Counted from the stretch's first letter, positions 1 to 7,556 are shown. The stretch is 26,495 nucleotides of DNA from CAYLNM01 sp964385045 (GCA_964385045.1 CAYLNM010000045.1:1-26495); one strand, 5' to 3'. Notes: a model not told the origin generated them from the sequence alone. Numbers and translations: made by a program.

Positions 1-85
1 GGCCTGCGGCAGCAGCGAAAGACCGATGTCGACGCGGGCGCCGTCGCCCGGCCGCGGGACGCCGCACCGAGCGGAGGGCCGCGGC

Positions 86-706
86 ATGAGGATCGAGCTG
101 CTCCCCGGGCACGTGCGGGCGGCGCGACGGCGCCGGGAGCTCGTCCGCCGCTGGGCCGCGGCGGTGACGCTCGCGGCGGTCGTCGGCGGCGCCGCGGTGG
201 CGGCGACCGCCACGACCGTGGTCGGCCCGGCGTCGGCGTCGGCGGCGGCCGCCACGCCGCGGGCGGTGGTGGAGGCCGAGCTCGAGCGGCTCGCGGCCCG
301 CGAGGAGGCGACCCGCGCGTCGCTGCGGGCCGTGATGGCCCGACTGGAGGCGAACCGGGCGCTCTCGGACTCGGTGGACTGGTCGGCGCTGCTGCGGGGG
401 ATCGCGCGGGCGACGGGCGACGGCGTGGTGCTGTCGCGGGTCGCCCTGGTGCGGGGCGGCGGCGGGGCTCACGGTGGCGGGCGGGGGGCCGGCACGGAGG
501 CGATCCGGGTCGAGCTCTCGGGCGAGGGGCGGACCCCGCGGGACGTCTCGGGCTTCGTGCTCGCGCTCGAGGCGCTCGGCATCTTCGACCGCGTCGCGCT
601 GCGGGAGACGCGGGGCCGCGCGGCGGCGGGCGGACCGGTGACCGGCTTCGAGGTGCGGGCGGCGGTGCGGGGCGACGCGGACGCCGCGGCGGAGGGCGGA
701 CGATGA
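86..706 (+). CDS. PilN-like (GspL C-terminal-like) pilus/secretion assembly protein
   Basis: Predicted bitopic inner-membrane protein of a type IV pilus or type II secretion assembly platform. In such systems PilN pairs with PilO and binds cytoplasmic PilM. The protein is 206 aa and starts MRIELLPGH, the short basic cytoplasmic tail usual for PilN. An Ala/Val-rich membrane segment lies at about residues 23-47, followed by a charged helical region (about 65-95) and an alpha/beta periplasmic domain. I chose ATG 86 because GGAGGG (73-78) sits 7 nt upstream. An in-frame ATG at 26 without a ribosome site would add 20 residues. All three forward frames are open from 1 to 85, so I cannot say where the upstream gene (expected to be pilM-like) ends; a TGA at 87-89 in frame 3 would give an ATGA overlap. 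It overlaps the PilO-like gene by 4 nt (ATGA). The identity rests on architecture and context, because sequence conservation in this family is low. Confidence 0.75.
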   Translation: MRIELLPGHVRAARRRRELVRRWAAAVTLAAVVGGAAVAATATTVVGPASASAAAATPRAVVEAELERLAAREEATRASLRAVMARLEANRALSDSVDWSALLRGIARATGDGVVLSRVALVRGGGGAHGGGRGAGTEAIRVELSGEGRTPRDVSGFVLALEALGIFDRVALRETRGRAAAGGPVTGFEVRAAVRGDADAAAEGGR

Positions 707-1302
707 GCGCGACGAGCACGCCGGAAGGCGTGACGTCGCCGCGGGGCGGCGTCGCGGCGGTGCACGCGGCCGGCGTGGCCGGGCTCGTCCTCGTGGCCGC
801 GGCCACCGTGGGCCTCGGCATCGCGCCGCTGCGGGCGCGGGCGGAGGCGGCCCGCGCGGCCGGGATCGAGGCGCGGATCCTCGCCGAGGACCTCGAGCGG
901 CAGCGCGTGCGCGCCGAGGCGGTCGACCGACGGCTCGCCGCCGCCGAGGCCGCGCTGCAGGACGTCCGGCTGGAGGTGCGGCCGGTGTCGGCCCTCAACC
1001 GCCGCTTCGCCGACGTGATCGACCTCGCGACCGCGTGCGGGATCCGCGTGACCGAGTCGCGGACCGACGAGGCGCAGGCCGACGAGTGGTTCGTGCGGGT
1101 GCCGATCCGCATCGTCGGCACCGGGCCGGCGGCCGGGGTGGACGAGCTGCTCGCGCGGCTGCGGCGGGAGCTGCCCGACGTGGAGGTCCTCGCCTTCGAG
1201 ATCGTCCGGATCCCGGGCGGCGAGGGCTCGGCGACGTCGCTGGTCGTCGACCTTGCGTGGTATGCGGCCTCGGACGAGGCGGCGACGCCGTCCCCCGGCT
1301 GA
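703..1302 (+). CDS. PilO-like (GspM-like) pilus/secretion assembly protein
   Basis: Predicted inner-membrane partner of the PilN-like protein, forming the periplasmic part of the alignment subcomplex. The 199-aa protein has a cytoplasmic stretch of about 17 residues, one transmembrane helix (about 18-43), a coiled-coil-like region rich in Ala, Arg and Glu (about 44-90), and a C-terminal alpha/beta domain of ferredoxin-like type (about 95-190). That is the PilO layout in order and length. The ATG overlaps the stop codon of the preceding gene (ATGA, 703-706), which indicates translational coupling. The next gene starts 40 nt after its stop. No catalytic motifs are expected or seen. GspM is the alternative name if the machine is a type II secretion system; the sequence alone does not separate the two. 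Confidence 0.75.
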   Translation: MSATSTPEGVTSPRGGVAAVHAAGVAGLVLVAAATVGLGIAPLRARAEAARAAGIEARILAEDLERQRVRAEAVDRRLAAAEAALQDVRLEVRPVSALNRRFADVIDLATACGIRVTESRTDEAQADEWFVRVPIRIVGTGPAAGVDELLARLRRELPDVEVLAFEIVRIPGGEGSATSLVVDLAWYAASDEAATPSPG

Positions 1303-1342
1303 GCCGACTTGCGGCGACGCCGTCCGATCGGACGCTCGTGCC

Positions 1343-1984
1343 ATGAGCGCGCGGATGGACCCGAAGGTGCGACGGCTCGTGGCGACGATCGTCGTCTGCG
1401 GGGCGGCGCTGGCGGTGGACAAGCTGGTGATCGGACCGCCGGCGTCGGCCGACGCGGCGACGGAGGCGGCGGCCCCGGCCGCCGCGACCGCCGCGACGGC
1501 GACGGCGAGCCGGAGCGCGGCGACCCGGACGGCCGCGAACGCATCTTCGGCTCCGGCCGATCCCGGGGGGGCGCCGCGTGATCCGCGGGTGGTCCTCGCG
1601 CGGCGGCTGTCGGCCCTCCACGGGGACGACGCCGGGACGCCCCCGGACGTGGTCGCCGCCTTCGGCGACCCGGGCCGATGGTGGGAGCCGGCGTCCCCCG
1701 AGCAGGCGGCGGACCCCGACGCCGCCCGCGTCGCGTTTCGCGAGCGCTTCGCCCGCGCGGCGCGGCTCACCGCGGTCCTGCACTCGGAGGACGGGCTCGG
1801 CGGGGCGCGGATCAACGGCCGCTTCGTGCCGCTCGGCGGCGTGATCGACGGCTTCCGGCTCGTCGCGATCGGGGCCCGCTCGGCGGTGCTGGCCGGCTCC
1901 GCGGGCCGCGTGGTGCTGGAGATGAGCCCCCCCGTGGTCGGCGGCTCGCCCGGGTCCGCGCCGGCACGTCCGGGAAGTGGCTGA
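1343..1984 (+). CDS. PilP/GspB/GspC-like periplasmic linker protein
   Basis: A 213-aa protein with an N-terminal membrane anchor (about residues 9-31), an Ala/Thr-rich linker (about 34-75) and a C-terminal domain. The last ~50 residues read INGRFVPLGG, then DGFRLVAIG, then VVLEM. This matches the small beta-barrel of PilP, GspB and the GspC HR domain, where a phrase of the form 'n-G-r-x-x-x-x-G-x-x-i-d-G-x-x-v-x-x-I' is typical and docks onto the outer-membrane secretin. The position after PilN and PilO supports a PilP-like role. I chose ATG 1343 over an in-frame ATG at 1253, which lies inside the PilO-like gene; ATG 1355 is a further alternative. No strong ribosome site is visible. Conservation outside the C-terminal motif is low, so the family assignment is moderate. 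Confidence 0.6.
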   Translation: MSARMDPKVRRLVATIVVCGAALAVDKLVIGPPASADAATEAAAPAAATAATATASRSAATRTAANASSAPADPGGAPRDPRVVLARRLSALHGDDAGTPPDVVAAFGDPGRWWEPASPEQAADPDAARVAFRERFARAARLTAVLHSEDGLGGARINGRFVPLGGVIDGFRLVAIGARSAVLAGSAGRVVLEMSPPVVGGSPGSAPARPGSG

Positions 1985-1990
1985 GGGGCA

Positions 1991-2006
1991 CCTCCGGTCC
2001 CGGAGG
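1991..2006 (+). terminator. Hairpin between the PilP-like gene and gspG
   Basis: CCTCCG (1991-1996), a GTCC loop and CGGAGG (2001-2006) form a perfect 6-bp stem just after the PilP-like stop codon. There is no T-run, so it may be an mRNA-processing or attenuation hairpin rather than a full terminator. Pseudopilin operons often need more major pseudopilin than platform protein, and a hairpin here could help set that ratio; this is inference. Confidence 0.3.
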
Positions 2007-2139
2007 CCCGAGGGGCTGCGCGGCCTGTGACATCCTCCCGGCGCGTGGCTCCACCGGTGAGGTCAAGACGCGCCCGCCGCCGGTCGATCCCGCCGAAAGG
2101 TCACGCAGCACTCACGTCGGTCGCGCGGAGGATCGGATC

Positions 2140-2607
2140 ATGCACGGACGGAACCGCAGGGGCTTCAGCCTCATCGAGCTCGTCATCGTCGTCGTCATCA
2201 TCGGCGTGCTCGCCGCCATCGCGGTCCCGCGGATGAGCCGAGGCGCGAAGGGTGCCCAGGAGAGCGCGCTCGACGGCAACCTCGCGGTCCTGCGCAACGC
2301 GATCGAGCTCTACTCGGCCGAGCACGGCGGAGCGTTCCCCAGCCTCGCGACGTTCGAGGCCCAGCTCACGCAGTTCAGCGACTTCAACGGCGCGACGCAG
2401 GCGACCCAGGACGCGACGCACATCTACGGCCCGTACGTCCGGGAGATCCCGCCGCTGCCGCTGGGCACCCAGCAGGGGGGCACCGACCTCGCGGCGCCGG
2501 GCGCGATCCCGCCGTCGGCCGAGGAGGCGACCGCCGGCGTCGGCTGGCTCTACGACGAGAACACCGGCCAGATCTGGGCCAACGCCAGCGGCTACTTCGA
2601 CCGCTGA
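2140..2607 (+). CDS. Major pseudopilin, GspG type
   Basis: Main structural subunit of the periplasmic pseudopilus (or pilus). The 155-aa protein has a short basic leader and a textbook class III prepilin signal: cleavage after Gly8, Phe9 as the mature N-terminus, and Glu13 at the +5 position, followed by a ~20-residue hydrophobic helix (FSLIELVIVVVIIGVLAAI). The C-terminal half contains the short globular domain usual for GspG, with a YGPYVREIPPLP stretch and GVGWLYDENTGQIWAN near the end, both typical of bacterial GspG-like proteins. GGAGGA (2127-2132) lies 7 nt before ATG 2140. The 155-nt gap upstream holds a hairpin, so this gene may have its own expression level. A prepilin peptidase would be required and is not in this window. 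Confidence 0.88.
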   Translation: MHGRNRRGFSLIELVIVVVIIGVLAAIAVPRMSRGAKGAQESALDGNLAVLRNAIELYSAEHGGAFPSLATFEAQLTQFSDFNGATQATQDATHIYGPYVREIPPLPLGTQQGGTDLAAPGAIPPSAEEATAGVGWLYDENTGQIWANASGYFDR

Positions 2608-2629
2608 TCCGCCGATCCGCCCGCCGTCC

Positions 2630-3229
2630 ATGACGGGGACCAGGATCCATGATCGGACGCCGCCCGCCTCCGCCATCCGGCGGGGTGTGGGCGGCGTTCG
2701 CGTGCGGGGCGGCGGGTGCGTGCGGGGCGGCGTTCGAGTGCGGAGCGGCGGGTGCGGCGGGGCCGCGCCCGGCCGCGGGAGTCGGCGCGGCTTCAGCCTC
2801 CTCGAGCTGACGGTCGTGCTCGCGATCATGGCCACGCTCGCCGCGATCGCGACCCCGCGCTACCGCACCGCGATCGCCCGCCACCGGGTGGAGCTCGCCG
2901 CCACCCGCGTGGTCGCCGACCTCGAGCTCGCCCGCCGCCACGCGGTGGCCCGCGGGATCGAGGTCGTGGTCGCCTTCGATCCCGCCGCCGACGCGTGGAC
3001 GCTCCTCGGCGTGCCCGACCCCGACCGCGGCGGATCCGATCGGCGGGTGCGGCTGGCGGCCGACCCGTGGCGGGTGGACCTCGTCTCGGCGAGCTTCGGC
3101 GGCGGCGAGGAGCTGGCGATCGACGCCCTCGGCCAGCCCGCCCACGGGGGCACGGTCGTGGTGCGCCTCGGGGCGGTCGAGCGGACGGTGCGGCTGGACG
3201 CCTCGAGCCGGCGGGCGGTGGTCGAGTGA
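2630..3229 (+). CDS. Minor pseudopilin, GspH type, with unusual long leader
   Basis: Prepilin-type protein with a class III signal (SRRG|FSLLELTVVLAIMATLAAI). With ATG 2630 as start it has 199 aa, cleavage after Gly54 and Glu59 at +5. The mature part of about 145 aa has the GspH/FimT layout: a long helix containing ARRHAVARG, then beta strands with VVVAFDP and GTVVVRLG. A leader of 54 residues is far longer than usual (6-25). It contains a 12-residue Gly/Arg/Cys-rich unit repeated twice (residues 22-33 and 34-45). A GTG at 2738 would give a normal 18-residue leader, so the true start is uncertain; neither candidate has a good ribosome site. Its stop overlaps the next start (GTGA, 3226-3229). 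Confidence 0.72.
   Translation: MTGTRIHDRTPPASAIRRGVGGVRVRGGGCVRGGVRVRSGGCGGAAPGRGSRRGFSLLELTVVLAIMATLAAIATPRYRTAIARHRVELAATRVVADLELARRHAVARGIEVVVAFDPAADAWTLLGVPDPDRGGSDRRVRLAADPWRVDLVSASFGGGEELAIDALGQPAHGGTVVVRLGAVERTVRLDASSRRAVVE
2693..2764 (+). repeat. 36-bp tandem duplication in the GspH-like leader region
   Basis: Two adjacent 36-bp units (2693-2728 and 2729-2764) match at most positions. The unit is in frame and encodes GVRVRGGGCVRG then GVRVRSGGCGGA. The repeat is too degenerate to be very recent, and it lies between the first in-frame ATG and the class III signal peptide. Confidence 0.75.
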
Positions 3230-4947
3230 GGCGGCGTGCGTCCCGGACGAGCCTGCACCGCCGCGGCGTCACGCTGCTCGAGCTGATCGTGGCCTCGGGC
3301 GTGGCCGCGATCCTGCTCGCGTCGCTGGGCTCGGTGGTGATGCTGGCGAGCCGGGCGGTCCCGCGAGACGCCGCGGCGGCCGGCGCCGGGGCGGCGACGT
3401 TCGCGGCCGACCTGCGGGCGGAGCTCGAGGCGGCCGAGGGCATCGTCGCGTGGTCGGACCGGGCCCTGGTCCTCACGGTGCCCGACGGCGACGCGGACGG
3501 ACGCCCCGAGCGGATCCAGTACGCCTGGTCGGGCACCCCCGGGGCCCCGCTGCGGCGGAGCTTCGACGGGACGCCGGCCGCCGACCTTCTTCCCGGCGTC
3601 GAGTCGCTCGTCCTGTCGATGCGGCGCTCCGTCCGCACCGAGCGCTTCCCCGGTCCCGCGGTCGAGGACGTCTCCGCGCGGCAGCTCGCGGCCTTCCTCG
3701 CCGGCGATGCCGGAGGCGTGCAGGTCGACGCGGAGCTCGCCCTCGACGCGGCCTCGCTCGAGGTGCGGGTGCTCGAAGTCGATCTCGGTCTCGGGGGCGA
3801 GGATCCCGACCCGGCGATCCCCGAGCGGACCCTGACCACGACCGCCCGGGCGGGGCAGGCGATCGCGCCGCGACTGCCGCCGGACGCGATCGCGTGGCGT
3901 CCCACCCGGATCGACGTGGCGCTCGTCCGCGAGGCGCTCGCGGTCGACCGGATCGTGGGCGAGCTCCGGCCGTCGGTCGGCGGGCGGCCGGGGACCGAGG
4001 TGCTCGCGTCGGCCACCATCGATCCCGGCGTCGTGGTCGACCGCACGGGGTGGTGGTCGCTGGTCTTCGCCGCGGCCCCGGCGATTCCCGCGGGCGAGGA
4101 GGTGATCCTCGTCCTGCGCGGCGACCGAGCCGACGAGTCCGGGGCGTCGAAGGTGCGGTGGGACGCCGATCCGGCGACGTCCGGCCGCCTGAAGAGCGAG
4201 GACGGCGGCTCGACGTGGACACGTCACGGCGGCCAGGCGCTCGAGCATCGCGTGTTCGGCCGGGTCCTCCGGGAGACCGGCGTCCGGACGATCCACCACG
4301 TCGCGGCCGACGCCCTGGACCTGCGGCTGGAGACCGACTCGGGGTCCCTCGTCGAGACGACGATCGACCTGCCCGCCCGGCCGGCGCTCGCCTCGGGCCG
4401 GTGGGCGCTCGCGCTGCCCGACGATCCGACCGCACGCGACGACGACGCCGACGGGGCCCCGGACTGGACCATTCGCGGCGGCGGCTCCTGGACGGACGCC
4501 CTCAACCGCGTCGTGGACGCTGCGCCGGCCCACCCGCTCGACGATCCCTTCGTGCTCGAGGTGTCGGCCCGGGCGACCGGCAGCGGAGCGTCGCTCATGG
4601 TCGCCGCCGAGGCCGCGTCGGACGCCGGCGGCTCGTCGCCGGTCCGCCTCCTCGTGGTGCGGGTGGGCGACGAGCACCGGGCGACGGTCCAGGCGTCGCG
4701 CGGCGGCGTCCTCCGCGACCTCCTCGTCGTCCGGGGCCTCCCCGCGGCGCGGCCGGTCACCGCGCGGCTGGCCGTGCATCCCGGCGCGGGCGGCGTGCAC
4801 GTCGTCCTCGACGGCCGCGACTACGGCACCTGGCCGCTCGAGCGGCGCGACACGCCTCCCGCCCACCGCGGGGTGAGCGTGATCGTGTCCAACCGCCTCG
4901 CGATGGAGGCCGACGTCGTCGCCGTGGTGCCGGAGGCCCTGCCGTGA
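3226..4947 (+). CDS. Large minor pseudopilin, GspJ-like N-terminus with long C-terminal extension
   Basis: Prepilin-type protein of 573 aa, against about 200 for GspJ. The class III signal is HRRG|VTLLELIVASGVAAILL, with cleavage after Gly14 and Glu19 at +5. Residues 50-200 look like the GspJ core (ADLRAELEAAEGIVAW, ERIQYAWSG, GVESLVLSM). Residues about 226-350 form a beta-rich segment (RIDVALVREAL, WWSLVFAAAPAIPAGEEVILVLRGD, DGGSTWTRHGGQ). Residues about 405-565 start with an acidic DDDADGAPDW loop that could bind calcium and resemble a LamG/concanavalin-like jelly roll (PFVLEVSARAT, VVLDGRDYGTWPL). Start GTG 3226 overlaps the previous stop (GTGA) and puts a 14-residue leader before the cleavage site. 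The extension would be displayed on the fibre. The function of the extension is inferred from fold-like patterns only. Confidence 0.75.
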   Translation: MRRRASRTSLHRRGVTLLELIVASGVAAILLASLGSVVMLASRAVPRDAAAAGAGAATFAADLRAELEAAEGIVAWSDRALVLTVPDGDADGRPERIQYAWSGTPGAPLRRSFDGTPAADLLPGVESLVLSMRRSVRTERFPGPAVEDVSARQLAAFLAGDAGGVQVDAELALDAASLEVRVLEVDLGLGGEDPDPAIPERTLTTTARAGQAIAPRLPPDAIAWRPTRIDVALVREALAVDRIVGELRPSVGGRPGTEVLASATIDPGVVVDRTGWWSLVFAAAPAIPAGEEVILVLRGDRADESGASKVRWDADPATSGRLKSEDGGSTWTRHGGQALEHRVFGRVLRETGVRTIHHVAADALDLRLETDSGSLVETTIDLPARPALASGRWALALPDDPTARDDDADGAPDWTIRGGGSWTDALNRVVDAAPAHPLDDPFVLEVSARATGSGASLMVAAEAASDAGGSSPVRLLVVRVGDEHRATVQASRGGVLRDLLVVRGLPAARPVTARLAVHPGAGGVHVVLDGRDYGTWPLERRDTPPAHRGVSVIVSNRLAMEADVVAVVPEALP

Positions 4948-5795
4948 CGGGCGGGCGGACCGGTGGACGGCCGACGGGACGGCCGACGGGGCGGCCGACG
5001 GGGCGGCGGCATCGGCGCGGGACGAGCCTCGTCGAGGTGGCCGTCTCGTCGCTCGTCATCTCGATCATGCTCGTCGCGGTGCTGCGGACGGTCGGGGCGA
5101 CGGCCTCGGCGGGCGCGGCGGCCGACGAGCGCACGCGGGCGATCGAGCTGGCGGAGCAGCTGCTCGCCGAGATCCGCACCCGGGCGTACGCCGAGCCCGA
5201 CGCGGCCACGACCGCGCTGGGCGTCGACGCCGGCGAGTCGCCGACCCGGCGGGCGGGCTGGGACGACGTGGACGACTACCACGACTGGTCGGCGACGCCG
5301 CCCGTCGACGCCGACGGCGCGCCGGTGCCCGATGCCGCCGGCTGGACGCGCCGGGTGCGGGTAACCCGTGTCGACCGGGCCGATCCGCTGGTGACCGCGG
5401 CCGGGGAGACGGGGCTGAAGCGGATCACGGTGGACGTCGAGCGGAACGGCCGCGTCGTGGTCCGGCGGCACGCGATCGTGTCCGCGGCCGGCGCCGCGGG
5501 CGGATCGCCGGTGCCGGGCGAGGTCGACGGCCCGGGGCCGCGGGCGGTGGTGGTGGCACCCGGACGACGCGGTCCGGCTCCGATCGAGGTCACCTTCGAC
5601 GCCCACGGGTCCGCCGATCCCCGCGGCGGGGGTCTGAGCGGGACGTGGGACTTCGGGGACGGCGCCGCGGGGTCGGGCCTGAAGGTCGCGCACGTCTACG
5701 AGAAGCCGGGGCGCTACGTGGCGAGCCTGCGGGTGACCGACGAGCTCGGCCGCGTGGACGTGGCGAGCGTGCTCGTCGTGGTGGAGGCGCCGTGA
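4944..5795 (+). CDS. Minor pseudopilin, GspI-like, with C-terminal PKD domain
   Basis: Prepilin-type protein of 283 aa. The leader (1-26) consists largely of GRPT repeats and ends RRHRRG, with cleavage before TSLVEVAVSSLVISIML and Glu31 at +5. Residues 55-185 match a GspI-like core, including IELAEQLLAEIRTRAY, the amphipathic helix usual after the GspI signal. A linker follows. Residues about 198-281 form a PKD domain: APIEVTFDAHGSADP, then the hallmark WDFGDG (235-240), then HVYEKPGRYVASLRVTD. PKD domains are found mainly in extracellular proteins and often accompany glycan-binding or protease modules; ordinary GspI ends without one. The GTG start overlaps the previous stop (GTGA, 4944-4947). 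The next gene begins on the last base of this stop. Confidence 0.8.
   Translation: MTGGRTGGRPTGRPTGRPTGRRHRRGTSLVEVAVSSLVISIMLVAVLRTVGATASAGAAADERTRAIELAEQLLAEIRTRAYAEPDAATTALGVDAGESPTRRAGWDDVDDYHDWSATPPVDADGAPVPDAAGWTRRVRVTRVDRADPLVTAAGETGLKRITVDVERNGRVVVRRHAIVSAAGAAGGSPVPGEVDGPGPRAVVVAPGRRGPAPIEVTFDAHGSADPRGGGLSGTWDFGDGAAGSGLKVAHVYEKPGRYVASLRVTDELGRVDVASVLVVVEAP
4965..5003 (+). repeat. 12-bp tandem repeat in the GspI-like leader
   Basis: About three copies of a 12-bp unit close to GGCGGCCGACGG encode consecutive GRPT tetrapeptides directly before the basic end of the class III leader. The unit is a multiple of three, so copy number changes would alter leader length without changing frame. 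Confidence 0.75.
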
Positions 5796-7546
5796 TGGGA
5801 CGACGGGCCGACGCCGTGGTCCGCCGGCGCACGCGGGGCTCCGTGTACGTGCCCGTCCTCGGCACGTGCCTGCTGGTGACCGTGATCGGGCTCGCGGGCC
5901 TGTCGATCGCCCGTGCCCGCACCGCGAGCAGCCTCGCGGCGTCGGCCGCGGGCGAGGCGCGGGAGGTCGCCCGGGCGGGGCTCGCCCTCGCCCTCGAGCG
6001 GATCGAGCGGGACGACGCGTGGCGCTCGCTGGCGGCGGGCGTCTGGTTCAAGCAGGACGTGCCCGGCCGGACCGGCGGCACGGTGTCGGTCCGCCTCGAC
6101 GACCCGGTGGACGGCGACCTCGGGGACGATCCGGCGGACCCGGTGCGGATCGAGGCGACGGGCACCGGCGGCGGCGGGGTCGCCCGCGTCGCGGCCGTGG
6201 TCCGCGTGCACGAGCGGGCCTCGGCGCTCGAGCGGCGCGTCGTCGCCCTCGGCGGTCTCGGCGTCGGCAGCTCCTGGATCGACGGCCGCGGGGCGATCCA
6301 CGTCGGCGGGGCCGCCTCGACGTCCGGATCGGAGGTCGGGCTCGAGCTGCTGACCGCGGACGTCGCGTCGGGGACCGACTGGCGCGGCGTGGTGACCGAG
6401 GGGACGACGGCCCCGGTCCTGCCCGCGATCGAGGACGTCATCGCGACGTGGAGCGCCGGGGCCGTGACGATCGACGCGCGGACGCTGCCGCGCGGGGGGG
6501 CCGACCTCCTGGGCACCGGCTCGTTCGAGGACGGGCTCGGGGCCTGGACCGCCTCCGACGCGAAGGTCGAGCTGACGGTCGATGCGCAGGCGGCGGTGGA
6601 CGGCGGCCGCTCGCTGCGGGTGACCAGCCGCGGCGACGAGACCGCGGGCCCGCGGCTGGACCTGACCGAGCTCGTCGCCGCCGGCACCGTGCCGCGGGTG
6701 CGGGCCCGGGTGCGGGTGGAGCCGCCCGCCACCCGGGCGGACCTCGAGCTGTGGCTCGCGTGGGCCGGCGAGGACCGGACCACCGTGGACGCCGGGCCCC
6801 GGGTGACCGCGAGCGGTCCCGACTGGGTGGAGCTGGAGGTGACCGGGACCATGCGCGACCTCGAGGACGTCGGTGACGTCACGCTCCTCGTGGCCACGCC
6901 GGGGTCGACCGACCCGATCCGGATCGACGACGTCCGGGTGCACGACGCGAACGCCACGAACGCGCCGCGGCTGCTGGAGCGGGTGGCGCTGGGGCCCGAC
7001 GTCAATCCGTTCGGGGCCGCGGCGTCCGACGGACGCTACGTGCTCGACCTCGCGGGCCGCGACGTCATCGTGCGCGACTGCCGCATCGTGGGCACCCTCG
7101 TGCTCCTGCGGCCGGGCCCGGGCTCGCGGATCGAGGGCTCGGTCGCGTGGCGGCCGGTGACGCCGGGCGATCCCGTGCTCCTCACGGACGCGACGACGCT
7201 GCGGCTCGCGACCACCGACGCCCCCCTGTGCGAGTCGACCGTCGGCCGCACGCTCGACCCGCCGGCCCTGCCGTTCCCGTGGAAGGACGGATCGTCGGGG
7301 ACCGCCCTCGACGCGATCATCCCCTCGCGGATCGACGGGGTCCTCTGGGTGAAGGGCACGCTGCTGGTGCAGGGGCAGCCGCGCGTGCGTGGCACCCTCG
7401 TCGCCGGGGCGTCGGTCGCCTTCTCCGGCGCCCGGGCGGTGCTCGAGCCCGGCGACGGGGCGCCCGGCCGGATCCCGGCCGGCTTCACCGCCGACGTGCG
7501 CGAGGTCCGGATGGAGCCGGGGCACCCGGTGCGACGGGTGCGCTGA
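5795..7546 (+). CDS. GspK/PilX-like minor pseudopilin with embedded CBM4/9-like domain
   Basis: Protein of 583 aa, last gene of the pilus operon. The N-terminus (RRTRG|SVYVPVLGTCLLVTVIGLAG) resembles a prepilin signal without Glu at +5, as in GspK and PilX, followed by the helix AAGEAREVARAGLALALERI typical of PilX-type proteins. Residues about 238-385 (DNA about 6506-6949) read like a CBM4/9 carbohydrate-binding module: GSFEDGLGAW, then GGRSLRVTSRG, LDLTELVAAGTVPRVRARVRV, WVELEVTGTM, and a closing PIRIDDVRVHD. Residues about 390-583 contain repeating short strands (GTLVLLRPG, GVLWVKGTLLVQGQPRVRGTLVAGASV) that suggest a beta-helix or bactofilin-like end. GspK caps the pseudopilus tip in type II systems, so this would place a sugar-binding module at the tip. 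ATG 5795 overlaps the previous stop by one base; GTG 5792 is an alternative. Confidence 0.72.
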   Translation: MGRRADAVVRRRTRGSVYVPVLGTCLLVTVIGLAGLSIARARTASSLAASAAGEAREVARAGLALALERIERDDAWRSLAAGVWFKQDVPGRTGGTVSVRLDDPVDGDLGDDPADPVRIEATGTGGGGVARVAAVVRVHERASALERRVVALGGLGVGSSWIDGRGAIHVGGAASTSGSEVGLELLTADVASGTDWRGVVTEGTTAPVLPAIEDVIATWSAGAVTIDARTLPRGGADLLGTGSFEDGLGAWTASDAKVELTVDAQAAVDGGRSLRVTSRGDETAGPRLDLTELVAAGTVPRVRARVRVEPPATRADLELWLAWAGEDRTTVDAGPRVTASGPDWVELEVTGTMRDLEDVGDVTLLVATPGSTDPIRIDDVRVHDANATNAPRLLERVALGPDVNPFGAAASDGRYVLDLAGRDVIVRDCRIVGTLVLLRPGPGSRIEGSVAWRPVTPGDPVLLTDATTLRLATTDAPLCESTVGRTLDPPALPFPWKDGSSGTALDAIIPSRIDGVLWVKGTLLVQGQPRVRGTLVAGASVAFSGARAVLEPGDGAPGRIPAGFTADVREVRMEPGHPVRRVR

Positions 7547-7556
7547 CGCGCTCGAC

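Noticed and set aside
1..85. Upstream gene end (pilM-like expected) or a minus-strand frame reading GDGARVDIGLSLLPQA
   Set aside because: All three forward frames are open and the minus frame is codon-aligned with one of them; 85 nt is too little to decide.
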